A stretch of DNA of 64,000 bases from Riptortus pedestris (GCA_019009955.1 CM032228.1:229499501-229563500); one strand, 5' to 3'; counted from the stretch's first letter, positions 30,778-44,519 are shown. Program-made: numbers and translations. Notes: generated by a model not told the origin, from the letters alone.

Positions 30778-30905
30778 TAAGAGTGCTTAATTAACATATG
30801 CAAAATTTAGGTTCTATTTGAGTTCCAGCTTGTTTGTGATTGTATTAAGTTAAATAAAGAAATTGGTTTAATTAAAAGAAATTGGTATAATACTCTGTGT
30901 TGATA

Positions 30906-33900
30906 TTAATAATATCAATAATAATAGCCAATAATATTTCAACTACTCTAAACAAATATATTTATATCACTTCTTTGCCTTATGAAATTTTATACTGTTT
31001 CAGGGAGGGTAAACCTTTTTATACTCTAAAGTTGATAAGAGATCCTATGTTAGAAAACATACATCACTGCGCTGAAAAGTTTTGGCACCACCTGAAGAAT
31101 TAAGTTGCTGAAGACAAATGTGGAAGTCCTAAATGCGATTAGTGAAAGAGTATGTCTAAATATAGCCCTGGGGAACAGGGAGGAAAATATCAGAAATATT
31201 AAAAGGCACCTGGGTTTCTTAGAGAGAGCGAGGTTCTCATCTACATATCTTTTCTATATTTATATAGGAATACACTATCAGCATATGCCATGTGCAGTGT
31301 GGTGCTGTTGTGTTGTGGTATCAGCATTTATTCTCATTTTTGAGAACTTCCAGGCAATCTTTAAACAGTAAAGTTGAAATGGGGTCTCTTTTTGTTAAGA
31401 TGCAAAGCTAAAAATGGTCATAAAGGCAAACTTCATATTTAACTTAACATATTTGGTGCCTGGCTCATTTACGAGTATACTTTGTGTGGCCAATGGGGAA
31501 ATTTGAAATGTTTTAAATGCAAATTTTTTTTTTTATGTTTAATTAAATTAATATTTAATAACATGGAAAACATAATACAATTTTTTATGCATAGTTGCAG
31601 ATCGCTAAAATATACTTTGAAATTCACAGATCACTTGACAAATTTGAAGGATATATGTTGACTGAAGTACATAGTTGAGTATTAAGTGAATGTAATGAAA
31701 AATATAATGGTGGGACCATAATGGCATAAGACTGACTGGGCAGGTAACAGACAACTCAGCTACTTGATCGGCCACCCAGAAAAACATAAGCTGATGCAAC
31801 TGTCTTGTGATTGGCACTGAATAGGTTAAGTTGATTCCATCAACATTCTCATCAATACTATGAGCTTGCAAGGTATTTACAATGACTTTTATTTCACCAG
31901 CCACATCAGCCTGTCTGCGCTGCCATATGCCAAGAGGAAGTTAATGGAGAGGCGAGATAGATCGACATCATGGGCATAGGCTGTTTCAAGCATTTGTTCA
32001 GTAAAGAACAGATGGATATGGGTTCAATATTCTTATACTCAATCATCCTAGTATCCGATCATCTATTCTCAATAACCACCCACAATGGTCAATGGCAGGA
32101 TATATTCTCTAATAAACTATGGGAATAAGTGTTATAAATCTATAATTTTCTCATTTCAACATATCGTAATACAAATATTGTAATATTTAAATTGCTGAAG
32201 AGAGCTACAAGGTTTTAATTCAACAGAAAGTCAAGAGACTTCTGTCCACTACACTTTAAGGAGTCTGAAATAATGGCTTTTTGTCCAATATATATGTACC
32301 AAACAATACTGTTTGTGAAACAAAGAATGAACTTGTTTACAGAAATAGTAAAACACATAATCATGAAAGAAGTATGTGCCTCAAACCCCCAAACACAAAA
32401 ATTAATAATTCGAGAAAGTGTATCATTTCCAAAAGTAAAAATCTTAAACAAACGCCCCCAATTTGTTAAATCTATTTAAAAAAAAAAAAAAGTTCTTTGT
32501 TTAAAGATAATATATAGAACTTCATATTGAGGTATATTTTTATCCATAAGATGAATACTAGATGAAAAATATTTGATTATTAAATAAGAATACCAAGTAT
32601 TTGTCATTAAAATCAATTAAAAATAATTTATGATCAGGTACATTCTCTTAATATTTATAATGAGACAAATTTCTTAATATTTATAAAGCATGTCATCCTT
32701 TAATAAATTTAATACTAATAACAAAGCAAGTCAAGGATTTAAAAATGCAGTTATATATTTTGAGTGGTATCTAAATGCTTGAATAATTTAATTTATTAGA
32801 TATAATTATTAAATTCACAGATTTCATAAAATGCATTCATGAAATTTGGCCTGAATTTATACTGAAAATATTAAATAATTATAAATACTATTAAATAATA
32901 AGTAAAAAAAAATAATTGGCATAACATAAGTAAACTATTTGTAGAAAACAAAAAGGTTTAATGTATGCTATTATCCTAAGGCCTATGCTTTAACACACAT
33001 GACTAGCCTGAGCTCTACATTTCATTTACCCTAATCAGTGTTCTGGCATTGACATTTTCATTGCCCTGCAAAAGGAGCTTGTTGGGTAACATTTATACCA
33101 ATGTACTGTCAAAGGTACCCATTTAAATTCCAAATGGTATGAAATTTTCAATTTTTTTTCTGTTCAGTTTACTTATTTTGCTCCCAGAAATGGCCCTAAT
33201 TAGTGAATATAGCTTTCTCTATTTCCCTTTGCCATCTACTTCAATTGAATCTTCCGGAGACAAAATGTGGAGTCTTTTCTTCTTTGAGTTCAGATATTAA
33301 TATTCGTAAGTAAAACAGTGTCCATCCCTCATAATTATTCAGTTGGCAGTAATAATAATAGATTTATTTAATTTTCAAAATGAATTTATTTATTTCAATC
33401 ATCCCCTACATGTTCGGTAACTCAAATTTTCACTCTTCAGAAGGGCTCATGAAACATATATTTAAATTAGAGACCTGCTTTCCATTGGCCAGTCACAGAA
33501 ATCTTAATGTGATGTCAAGATAAAAAAGAGGAATGTTACAATAACATGCTATTTATCAGTAAACTTCATTGTAAGCAAACATGACGTTTTCTCATAGTTC
33601 TATAAGTAGACAACAGGAGAGAAAATAAAACAGGAATATTTATTAAAAGAAAGTAACTTTCTCTTCAAAAATTAAATAAATTTTCAGAAACAGTACTACA
33701 TACATTCAAAATTGTAAGATCGTGCTCTAGCACAAAAGGGCTTGAAAAAATTCTATTCTATCAATATTGTTTTAAGTATTCAGAACTAGTGAATTTCAAG
33801 GAGCTTTAAAAGCTTATGGAATGAATAATTTGACAATAATTATTATGTAAAACATAAGAATTATATTTCTCAACTAGTAAAATTATTTATTTTAAGGTAA

Positions 33901-34720
33901 TGTACAAAATACTTACTGTTAATTTACTTTGTTTTAAAAACATTTGAATGGCAATAAACTGAAATGAATGCAAACTTTTGGCAATGACAGCTCTTATTCT
34001 AATTGAAGCAAGGTCCAACCAATCTAATTTAGTATAGTAGGAGGTAACTTTATTGAGGCTCAAATAGCAATGCATTTGAGACGGGATAGTTGGTATAGGA
34101 GGTGTCACACGCGTGGAAGGATAATGTGTAATCTCAGTATGCATAACGTGAAATGTCGATTCCATTTACTTTTAGAAGCAACTCAGCTTTCTTCATCCAG
34201 GTGGTGGCTGAGAGACTCTTCTCTCATTTAAAAAGGAAATATTGGTGTAAAATTGTAGATTAAAAATTTCTCTGATTAGAAATCGATTCTATGATGTTTG
34301 GGTCCTAAATTATCTATGCCAATTCATTAGGTCCTGTATTACATTTCATTAGTTTAAGTTCAGTAGAAAGAATTTGTATCAGATATTGGTTAATCCATAT
34401 TTCCCGAGGGTAGCTTGTAGAGATCTGTCTGAAGATGTCTGCAGTGGAAGCTGAAAAATAGAAAAATACAAATTATTGAAATATTAATTTATTCATACAC
34501 AAACAATTAAGCTAATATTAATAATTATATTTAAATCAGAGAGAAAGGCACCTTTTTAAATAAAAAAAAAATGGGGACAACTTATGTCTCGCTATAACTA
34601 TCTTAAAGAGAGGAGGTAAGATGTTTGTTCGAGCAACCAACACCCTGGTTGTTATGCCTTTTAGGAAATATAAAATTTAGTGCTATGATTACTTTGTATT
34701 TGTGATTATTTTAGTATATA
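30906..34720. other. HINE-free AT-rich interval
   Basis: No HINE in almost 4 kb. A minus-strand SINE-head scrap (CATGACTAGCCTGAGCTC) lies at about 32985-33018. A plus-strand frame ending near 31103 contains REGKPFYTLKLIRDPMLENI after an acceptor-like TACTGTTTCAG, and a minus-strand frame at 31605-31904 contains GINLTYSVPITRQLHQLMFF. Neither was recognised. A segment near 34168-34380 recurs diverged at 36573-36790. Confidence 0.5.
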
Positions 34721-35048
34721 TTACAAAACAAAGTTGAGCAAAATTGTAATTACAATTAAAATTTACAAGTTATAACTACATTAGTTGAAATATAATTACA
34801 ACTACTAATGTAATTATTTATTAGTAATGGGCAACTATATTTTTCAACTAAAGTGATTGTAATTGAAATGTCACAACTTCAGTTAGCAGTTGAGAAAATC
34901 AGTAGTTCCAAAAACAACTACAGTTAGTAATTGTACCTGTAGTTGTAGTTGCTACTACAGTTACTTGGGGAGCTACTTTAAAAAACTGTGTGAAACACAG
35001 ACTGATATATTTGAGGCTGTTAAGAAATAACTACATCCAATGTCTTTA

Positions 35049-35145
35049 TGTATGTAGGATGAAAAAATTGTTGGCACATCATAATAAGCCATTTCAATAA
35101 ATTATTATAGTGGAAGCGTAGCCAACAATTTTTTCAGCCTACATA
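35049..35145. mobile_element. 97-bp palindromic MITE inside the hAT element
   Basis: GTATGTAGGATGAAAAAATT at the left and the complement of GTATGTAGGCTGAAAAAATT at the right, with TTGTTGGC extending both arms and about 45 bp between. TA lies at both borders. The TAGG(A/C)TGAAAAAATTGTTGGC start resembles mariner-type ends. Confidence 0.6.
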
Positions 35146-35442
35146 CATTAGAAGTCACTTCCACCTGCAAGAATACCAACTCAGAACAATGTCTTTATAT
35201 TCAAAACTTTGTTATATTACATATTCTACATTATTATAACTGAAAATAATTGTAATGCAAATAAATGAAAATTAACAAAAATAATATATTTTCCTTAATA
35301 AACGATAATAATACATTCCTTTTTATATTTTCCCGAGTCGAATGAAATTAAATAATACTATTTAACCATAAAATTAAAAAAAAAAATTAGCCATTAAAAT
35401 TATTCTTAAATCAGAATTTTTGTAAGACAGGCTATTTGATTT

Positions 35443-35670
35443 TCATGCTTTTGCCATCGAGGCAAAAGAAAATAATATCTCTACTGCTCTGCTCCAAAAA
35501 AAATAAGTTCTCATCTTCACGATCACATGCGAGGACAAGAGGCGATTGCCGGAACGAGAGAGTTTGCTGACAGGAGCGTCAACCTTCAATTCTTCTGACA
35601 TATTCTGTTTGGCATATTTTGTGCACCCATTAACATAGTTCGTCTCAGATGATCCATTCATCACCACCAC
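35443..35670 (-). pseudogene. hAT transposase C-terminal remnant
   Basis: The frame ends APVSKLSRSGNRLLSSHVIV, KMRTYFFWSRAVEILFSFAS, MAKA-stop. The order A-P-V...LS...R...L.F near a stop matches the dimerisation region at the C-terminus of hAT transposases, but it is degenerate. Position inside an element with hAT ends supports it. Confidence 0.5.
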
Positions 35671-36007
35671 GAATGTAAATATTTATATAGAAGCAATCGA
35701 AATATATTCGCTCTTTGGAAGGTAAAAAACAGCTGATCTATATGTAGTTGTAGTTATTACTCAATAACTACAGTTATAATTACAACTACTACTAGTAATT
35801 TTTTTTTATAAATACTATTTATTTTAACTAGTAGTTGGATATATGAATACTAACTACAATTACTGTAATTGCAAAACCAAGAAAATGCAACTACAGTTAC
35901 CAACTACATTTTTGTAACTGTAGTTGCAATTACGTAACTAGTATTTACTTGTTGAAAAAGTAGTTAATTACAAAAATATTTAATTACTGTCCAACTCTGT
36001 TACAAAG

Positions 36008-37682
36008 TTATTAAATTATACTTACATATTAATATTTATATTTTAATCCATTTAAATACACTTTTTAATTTCTTGAATAGTACAACTTATGTATTCTATT
36101 TTGTAGTCCACCAAGGGCTATAATGCTTATGACTAGTAGCATATGCATATAAATATTATTATTATCATTATTTTAAGCTATAGTTTTTTTTTTAAACACA
36201 GATATAGAATCCAACTAATACTCCCAAGTTCTGCAGGCCCGCATGGATCGGTTAGATTTACCATTGCTAGGGACACTTTTCTTCTTCCGTACCACACAGT
36301 CAATTGTGTTCCTTTCTCATCCTCCAAGTGTCATTAAGGATTTTGAATTGGTTGTCATGGTTTAGCTGTGTTGGGCCATTCTTTCTTCTCCCAGTCTTGT
36401 TCTTGAGTCTTACAGTCTACCATAATATAGCCCATATTAGACATGATGATTCCTTACAATAACCATCAAGGGTTTAGTGTTTCTTAGAAATGCTAATTCT
36501 GTTAAATAGTAAATGCTAAATGTATTCATAGAAATGCTATGTTCAAAAAGCAAAAGTGTGACATTTTGATTCTGTCTATTCTTAGAAGCATCTCAGCTTT
36601 CTGTATCCTATGGTGTCTGAGGGCGGCTTCTTATCCTTCAAAAGAAACTTTTGAAAATATTGGTGTATAGTTTTATTATTACTAATTTTTGAGTCCATTG
36701 GAGCTCAGATAATGTATAGCAATGCATTAGTTTTTGTATTATAATTTGTTAGTTTCTCAACAACAGAAACTATTGAACAAATCGTAACAAGAATTTGTGC
36801 TGGTGAAATAATATAGGTAGATATTAGTTAAAGTATAATAGGCATGGCCAGTTTTTCATTTTCTATGTATGGAAGTTGCATCATTGTGTTACAGCTATCC
36901 TGCCTGTGCATTCAATTTCATTTTAAAGTATATATTCAATTCATATATATTTTTAGAGCAAAGAAGTATATATTTTCTTTTAGAAAAATGTTCATAATTT
37001 TGTTGCTCAGCTCCTTGGAAACTGCATTTGAACATTCTTTATCAGTATTTATGTGTCTTGTTGAAAATTTATTTTTAATTTAAATATAATGCACATAATT
37101 TTGCATATACTTTCTAAGGTATGAATGTAAATATATTATGTTTTCATTGACATTGAACACTATTCTTTTAATGATCCTTTTCAAGTCCTAATGACCACTT
37201 CTTTCTACAACATTATTTCCTGTTGTGCCTAGTCAAACTAATAGAAGAAATATTACTTAATGAAAATGTATAGGAAAAAATAAATCATTTGTTGATCGTC
37301 TATAGTACCTCAAATATAGAATCCTGTTAACATTCGATTTTTTTAAAGTTTTGGAATCTCTTTTTATGAGAGTAGGAATTATATGTATTCAAAGCATAAA
37401 GAATCAAGATAAATGGTTGGTATTATGATTTTGGAAATTCCTAATAGAGTAATTTAGCTAATATTACTTTTTGTATGTTTATGTGTTATTTTGCCAATAC
37501 ATTAGTAAACTATTCTAGAAATACAACCAGCACAAGACAAGTTTGCATTTCATTAAAAACAGCAATTTCACATTGCCTTCACAGATCACCAAGATACTTT
37601 ATACTTTAACTCAGCCAAGATACTTCAACTCCTATTCTGAAAAATAAATTCAAATTCAATTATTATTTTTTCTTAAATATAA
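36008..37682. other. AT-rich interval without recognised gene
   Basis: Contains one arm of the diverged repeat at 36573-36790. The frame at 36844-37083 is hydrophobic and AT-driven, and no motif was found. Confidence 0.5.
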
Positions 37683-38901
37683 TTATCTTATTTTAACTAC
37701 TGCTTATTTTTTAAAGCTATTTTTAAAATTAATTTATTTCAAACTAAGAGGTTCTTTAGATAAATTAAATATTTTCTTGATCCATCTAGAAAGTAAAGAA
37801 ATTTTAAAATAGTGGTTATGTGTATTCAGCATTAATCCTATTGATAGATTTGAATGTCTGTCATTAGTGTTAGAGGTTATATGGTCTAAACATAATAAAA
37901 AAAATTGTAATTTTAAGGAGAGATTATGATAAATAAAACTTAATATCAAAAGTAACTAAGATAGTATCTAAGACGAGATATCTTGAATGAGAGTGTTAGT
38001 TTAACGCTTAATATTCCAGACCAATACACTCAGTGCATCTCATAGGATGTATGGCTGAAACCAGACTAATAAGAGTGTCTTTTTAAAAAGTAGAAATAGT
38101 AATATTGTGTTTTTAAAAAGTAGAAGTTGTAAAATTGTGTTTTAATAAATATACAGTGTAAAATTGTAAATATCTGTCTTATTATGTGATACATAAAAAA
38201 AATGCAATGCAACAAATCACACTACAGAAGTTATTTTCCAAAAATTTTGTTCTATTCATTTACTTTACCTTAAATATTAATGTAGATATATTTGTTAATT
38301 AGATTTTTAGGTTTAATTAAACGCCAAAGCTACTCACCTCACTGTAACAATGAGCTAATACATATATCATGCATGAAAGAGCATATACCAAAGTTTGTAT
38401 TTATTCATTTAATTTGACACTATATGCTCTTTTCATAGTTGCTGAAACTGGACAAGGATAATGCAAGGTTTTACAGAACATGCAAACTGCAAACATCACT
38501 GTTTCAATTCAACAAATTTGGATAATATGTGAATTTTTAATAATCTTGTTTTCTACCGTTGTAATTCAATGTCTATTCCAACTCAAATTATATTAACTTT
38601 GCCATTTAAATGTGTAGTCTTGTAACATTTGTGGGCTTCACTTTGTTGAAAGGACAGAAGGCCATGCTCATATAACTGATGTGTTTAAAAAAAATAATAC
38701 TTGTTTCATACCTCTAACCAAGTCTCTTCAAGAGGTTAAGTCTAGAAAAAGAACAATTACTAATTACATTGCACATACTGGTTTCTGGTAAATAGGCCAC
38801 TCTATGAATATGAAGACAATAATAACTAGGAATTAACTATTTTTCAATACTTTTAAAGAAATATACTTCTACTGGTGTCAATACTGTCTGCCTCATTTCA
38901 C

Positions 38902-38962
<61 letters not shown>

Positions 38963-39042
38963 ATACAAATATCAGAATTTTATTCATGTATTGTTGTGGT
39001 ATGCACCGGATATCAGCATAATCATTATATATAGTTTTTAGG

Positions 39043-39122
<80 letters not shown>

Positions 39123-41371
39123 CCTGTTAACACTCTAGAGGTTACAATTTTTGTTTTATCATTACCAAGGCAGAAATTGGACCAGTGGGAGGAATTTTCA
39201 TAAATTCAAAATATCTCCATTACTATACATCAGATTGAAAACTTGTATAAAATTAATTTTATTGCTAATTAAATGTACTATAAATGTTTTTTTTATACAT
39301 TTATTCTCTATCTTGAATATTAACAGAGATGTAATATTAATATTAAGCTGTCATAACTAGAAAAACTTTATTCCAAGGTTAAATACCAAATATTGTTTTA
39401 GTTGAACTTCTACTTTGTGAGATATATGCATGTTCTATTAATCCCCCATTATCTTGTTCTACTCAAATATGAGTGATTGAGATGAAAATTATTCTCATTC
39501 ATTATAAATTAGAGATAAAGTAAATAGTTTTCAATAAAATTAATATTTTATATTCTGATATATTTCAGTAATTGTTTCTCTTTTCGACATAGAATATTTC
39601 TATCTATCAGTTCAGCTCTTAGTGATTGGCAGACCTGTTTGTTCACAATTCTGACGCTTTCCATTGAGAGTTTATTACAATTGACTGAATGATTTTTCAT
39701 TACAGCATGTATTTATTCACTTAATATTCATGGTGGTGTTAAGTGTTACTAGTATGTAGATTCATCTATTGTATAACTTCACTTGGGAAATCTGCTTAGT
39801 TTATGCAGCCCCTGTGTGACAGACTTTTATTTAGCATTTGAGTAATATGCTACTGTTTATTTAGATCTTAAACAAATGATGTATTTTCTAAATTATAAAT
39901 GTAATTTATAATATTTTTTTTTTACTAGGCACAGAGCTCTTATGATGGTGATAGTGCCTTAAAAGCCCTGTGAAATAAATGTCATTTGACTGTTGTTAAT
40001 GCCATTGTTTTCTCATTACAATGATGATAACTGCCAGGAATGATTATGCTGACATCCAGTGCATGCCACAACAATACATGAATAAAATTCTGACATTTGT
40101 ATTGATATATATTTGGTACAATGAGCCAGACAGTATTGACACCAGTAGATGTATTTTTCTTTAAAAGTATTGAAAAATGGTTAATTCCTAGTTATTATTG
40201 TCTTCATATTCATAGAGTGGCCTATTTGCCAGAAGCCAGTATTCGCTGTGTAATTAGTAATTGTTCTTTTTCTAGACTTGACCTCTTGAAGAGACTCCGT
40301 TAGAGGTATGAAACAAGTATTATTTTTTTTAAACACATCAGTTACATGAGCATGGCCTTCTGTCCTTTCAACAAAGTGAAGCCCACAAATGTTAACTAGT
40401 TCATCACCTGTGGTTCACTATAATCTTACAAGACTACACATTTAAATGGCAAAGTTAATATAATTTGAGTTGGAATAGACATTTAATTACAACGGCAGGA
40501 AACAAGATTATTAAAAATTCACATGTTATCCAAATTTGTTGAATTGACACAGTGATGTTTACAGTTTGCCTGTTCTTTAAAACCTCTCATTATCCTTGTC
40601 CAGTTTCAGCAACTATGAAAAGAGCATATAGTGTCAAGTTAAATGAATAAATACAAACTTTGGTATATGCTCTTTCATGCATGATATATGTATTAGCTCA
40701 TTGTTACAGTGAGATATGTAACTTTGGGGATTAATTAATCGTCAAAACCTAATTAACAAAAATATCTACATTAATATTTAAAGTAAAGTAAATGAATAGA
40801 ACAAAAATTTTGGAAAATAACTTATGTAGTGTGATTTGTTGCATAGCACTTTTTTCATTTATCACATAATAAGACAGATATTTACAATTTTACGCTGTAT
40901 ATTTTTTAAAACACAATTTTACAACTTCTACTTTTTAAAAACACAATATTACTACTTCTAATTTTTAAAATGACACTCTTACTAGTCTGATTTTTGCCCT
41001 AGATCCTTCGAGATGCACTGAGTGTATTGGTCTTGAATATTAAACGTTAGACTAACACTCTCATTCAATATATCTCGTCTTACTTACTGTTGTCTTAGTT
41101 ACTTTTGATATTTAGTTTTTATTTATCATAATCTCTCCTTAAAATTACTATGTTTTTATTATGGTTAGACCATATAACCTCTAACTCTAATGACAGTCAT
41201 TCAAATCTATCAATAGGATTAGTGCTGAATACACATAACCACTAAAAAGTAAAATTGCTTTACTTTTTAGATGGATCTAAATAATATTTAATTTTTCTAA
41301 TGAACCTTTTAGTTTGATATAAATTAATTTTAAAAATATCTTTAAAAAATAAGCTGTAGTTAAAATAAGCT
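37683..41371. repeat. large inverted repeat, arms about 1.35 kb
   Basis: Arm 1 is about 37683-39045 and arm 2 about 40025-41371. Matching landmarks read in opposite orientation include GAATGTCTGTCATTAG/CTAATGACAGTCATTC, GCATGAAAGAGCATATACCA/TGGTATATGCTCTTTCATGC, and CAATACAAATATCAGAATTT/AAATTCTGACATTTGTATTG. Arms differ by substitutions and small indels, so this is not a fresh palindrome. Arm 1 carries an extra (TA)n tract (38907-38960). The roughly 980-bp spacer holds a HINE. Confidence 0.85.
39049..39828 (+). mobile_element. HINE right half in the spacer of the inverted repeat
   Basis: TA tract 39049-39119, CTCTAGAGGTTACAATTTTT, AATATCTCCATTACTATACA, the terminal variant with TTTCAGTAATTGTTTCTC, and the end GGGAAATCTGCTTAGTTTATGCAGCCCCTGTGTGACAGAC. 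The left block is missing. Confidence 0.85.
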
Positions 41372-41502
41372 TAATTTTAAACGGACCTCAATTTCATTAT
41401 CTTCCAGATAGGATTGATGGACATTTGAAGAAATTTTTCGAAAATTGCTTCATGAGTACGACTACAATAAGCTAATCATCCTTAAGAGAAATCTGCTAAA
41501 AA
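41370..41502 (-). mobile_element. HINE 5' fragment next to inverted-repeat arm 2
   Basis: TTTTAAACGGACCTCAATTTC, GATTGATGGACATTTGAAGA and CCTTAAGAGAAATCTGCTAA form the complement of a left end without the microsatellite. It marks the outer border of arm 2. Confidence 0.75.
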
Positions 41503-42103
41503 TATAATATAATTATAAATTCTATAATTTTGCAAAATACATTATTTTTTAAGCTCTAACTAAACTAGAGCATACTGCTCAAATGCTAAATAAATAAAAA
41601 AGATAAGAAGTTTAGATATCAAACAAACATTACAATAAAGCTTGAACTACACCGTGTCGAAAAAAGACACTGGTCCTGGTGGTGGGAAGTTCTGTTACAC
41701 TCAACTATCACAAACACATTATAATATTCTGAAACTCAATACGTCTTAACACTTTAAAGATACTTTTAATAAATAGACTACTAACAAGAAAAAAGTGCTA
41801 CTGGTTAGAACAAATAAAGAAAGATAGAATAAGTAATAGACAACTTATTGATGAGTGATATTAATCTCAGCATTTTTCCTGCTAAACAGATATTCAGCTC
41901 AAGGAAGGAGAGTCAGTCCTATGCGTGCTTCATTGGGATCCCATCTTCCTTTGCATTTATATTCCACAAGACAGATGCTCTATACGTACTATCTAAATAA
42001 GATATGCTAACAAGCATTGTGCTCCTTGATGAGTCCCTATTTACTATGCTGTTCACCTTTTAGCTTCATTTTCATTCTTCCTTATATATAAATCCTCTCT
42101 CCT
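41503..42103. other. AT-rich spacer before the tandem duplication
   Basis: No repeat or coding feature recognised. Confidence 0.5.
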
Positions 42104-43247
42104 CAGTGAGAGGTATTCCTGCATAAACGGAGCTAAAATAACTTCTGTTCCTTCCATATAGATATACAATGAAATACTTTTATCTTACTGTGAAATAAAA
42201 CATTAACTTATTTTATAAAAAATATTATAATACGTAAATTTGAAAAAAAAGAAAAAAGTACATGAATATTCTCCAAACTTCCAATCATAAACTCAAGAAA
42301 ACTATATAATTATCAGAAGTGAAACTAATTAAAGCATTACTTGAATATTTTAAATCTAAAAAAAAAATAAATTATACTTGTTTAAAAATAAATGATAGAA
42401 CTTCATCATATCTGATGAATATTTTAACAGGTAAGATTGAATTCAATAAAACAATTATTAATACTAAAACAAAACTCCAATTCCTTTCTCACAATAATCA
42501 GTAAAAAGAATGTATATATTCTCTCTTAGGTGGTGGGAAGTTTCTCATTATTCACAAATCATGTGACTAAAAGTAATTCTAGATTAATATCAATGCATGT
42601 TATATATTCAATTGTTTTTAAAAATTAACAATATTATTTTATAAATATTGAAGAAATAGTAAGATGATACAGAAATTATTTTTTTGAATTTGATACATTT
42701 AACATCTGATGCATTGTGTAACAACAGCTTAGGAAAAGCAATTATGATTGATTAATATTAGTATACTTTTGTTGAAGGAAATGCAAATTATTTATTATTA
42801 TTATTATTATTGTATAATTATGATTCTGTAAATAAAAAAAAATTATACAGTTCTTTACTAAACAGGAATCATGACCATTGGACAATAACTACCTGTTTCA
42901 TAAAAGAATTATCTATTAACACAAATTATATTCAAAAATATACAGACAGCAATGAGGAATACTGATGAATTGAAGCATTGTAAAGTATTCGGTTGCTCAA
43001 ATTATTGTATAATATTTTCACAATATAAGAATGTTAAATGTTAAGCTCAAAATCAATTACTAGAACCACTTCTGTAGCGTGTTAACTAAATTAATATTCT
43101 TAATACGTTAATATTTACTGGTAAATTTTTTTTGATGGATATAATTGTGAAATTATAAATAGAAAAAAATGTGCTTTAATCTACAAATCAAATTAGACAA
43201 ATTTTTTGGGTAAAAAAACCTTCAAGGTCATGTTGTGCATATAAGTT

Positions 43248-43300
43248 AATAAAACATCCGTCATGCAGGGGCTGCATAAACTAAGAAGATTCCCCCCCCC
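43248..43300 (-). mobile_element. HINE 3' tip
   Basis: AAAACATCCGTCATGCAGGGGCTGCATAAACTAAG then GATTCCCCCC, only the hairpin and subterminal repeat. Its duplicate is at about 49456-49508. Confidence 0.65.
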
Positions 43301-43574
43301 CTACTACTATGACATACTTGTGATCTTATCTTGCAATAGGTCGGATCTTATGGAAAAACATCAATAAATAATAAATGGTCTATGGATTAATTTTCTGTTA
43401 CAAATAAATTTATTTTATGAGAAAAAAACATTATGTAAAATAATAAAATTGATAGGAAACAAGTACAATATACCTATATACAAAATCAGTCTTCTGTATT
43501 GACAAAGCAGGCTTTTTTTTTTTTTTTTTGTAGACTCATTACTTTTCATTCTTCTGAGTTTATATTTACTGAAC

Positions 43575-44228
43575 AACCACCAGGACACACCTAGGCACAA
43601 TGGCTAAGACATAAATATCGGCCACAGGAATGACACTTGTATTTGGTGAGCCTTCTGATTTTACTTTCTTCGGGGCACTTGTTGTATCTCTCCCGAGCAG
43701 TCTCCTCCCCATTCTTGTTCTGTTGGCCATTTTTGTTTTGTCTCGTCTCTCACCATTTGGGAATAGTTCTTCAAGCCTGCTCAAAATGTTTTGAGGAAGC
43801 GAACATAATGTTTTTCTGTATTTCATGTGGCCTTCGGGAGGGTACTTCATTTCCCGTTTCCCAAGTGAATTACTTGAGCGTTGATGGCTCCTATGTTTAG
43901 TAACGAAAAGAAAATAACCTCTTGGCGTTTCTGCAAGTGGAGCACATTTTATCCAGAATGTCAACTCCTTCTTAGTTTTATTTGTAGAATGTCACAATTT
44001 CTGGTTTCTTTTTTGGCTCCCGTTGATTCGTCGATAGCAACATTGTTCGGTGTCCGAATTACCTTGTCTTTCTTCAATGTTTTCTTCTTCGCCTGTATTC
44101 AGGTCTTCAGGAGGAATTTGATGTACACCACCACTTTCTTCATCCACGTCTACTTCAAATAATAGTCTATGTATTTTCTTCACATCTTCTTCATTTGTAA
44201 CATCATAAAAAATGCTTGGGGAAGACAT
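43575..44228 (-). pseudogene. piggyBac-type transposase remnant, core deleted
   Basis: The frame from ATG at 44228 gives MSSPSIFYDVTNEEDVKKIH and an acidic stretch ending GNSDTEQ, like the N-terminus of piggyBac transposases, and stops near 43995. Downstream, RLEELFPNGERRDKTKMANR leads into a third frame, and KYKCHSCGRYLCLSHC (43597-43650) resembles the C-terminal cysteine-rich domain. The DDD catalytic region is absent and two frame breaks are visible. Repeated in copy 2 at 51165-51823. Confidence 0.6.
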
Positions 44229-44519
44229 TGTTGTTAATAAAATTAAAAATTTAAAATCACAAGTACAAATTAATAAATTTTGTATTAAGTTAAAACAAAA
44301 GTGGTCACGCTGTATCTCACAGATCTTCTCCCTCCATTGTAAACAAAATAAATTTACTATCATTATTATTGCTATAAAATGTTTTAATGTTTGTTTTAAA
44401 TCAATTTAAAATGAAAGAAAATAAATATAAAATAAACACAAATACTTTCAGGAGAGGTCGGGCTGTATCTAGGAGATGGATTGAAATCTGACGACTCTAT
44501 GTTAAATGCTTGAAGGTCT

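Larger units (their letters stand above)
28930..30905 (+). repeat. compound repeat, copy C
   Basis: Same start as copy A (TTTAACCCATTCCAGACAGA), complete first SINE at 29651-29880. It has a deletion that removes the segment equivalent to 20690-21335 of copy A, including the left end of the piggyBac element. Ends near TACTCTGTGTTGATATTAAT. Confidence 0.85.
34729..35999 (-). mobile_element. hAT-type element with 8-bp target duplication
   Basis: One end is CAAAGTTGAGCAAAATTGTA, and the other, read on the opposite strand, is CAGAGTTGGACAGTAATTAA. The borders TTACAAAA (34721-34728) and TTACAAAG (36000-36007) agree in 7 of 8 bases. Subterminal regions are rich in repeated AACTACAGTTA / TAGTTGTAGTT words, as in many hAT families. 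About 1.27 kb. It keeps only a broken C-terminal transposase piece and has a small MITE inserted, so it is inactive. Confidence 0.8.
34168..36790. repeat. diverged direct repeat pair
   Basis: Unit 1 (34168-34380) and unit 2 (36573-36790) share TTAGAAGCA(A/T)CTCAGCTTTCT, AATATTGGTGTA, and CATTAG...TTTGTATTA with many differences. The hAT element lies between them. This may be an old duplication of about 2.4 kb spacing or two copies of an old element. Confidence 0.5.

Noticed and set aside
30897..31103. YqaJ-type exonuclease suggested by the RDPMLENIHHCAEKFWHHL stretch
   Set aside because: Resemblance is to a loose pattern only, with no catalytic motif, and the frame is short.
43637..44162. 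Plus-strand frames opposite the piggyBac-type relic
   Set aside because: No motif in the translations; the minus strand carries the recognisable N-terminal acidic and C-terminal cysteine features.
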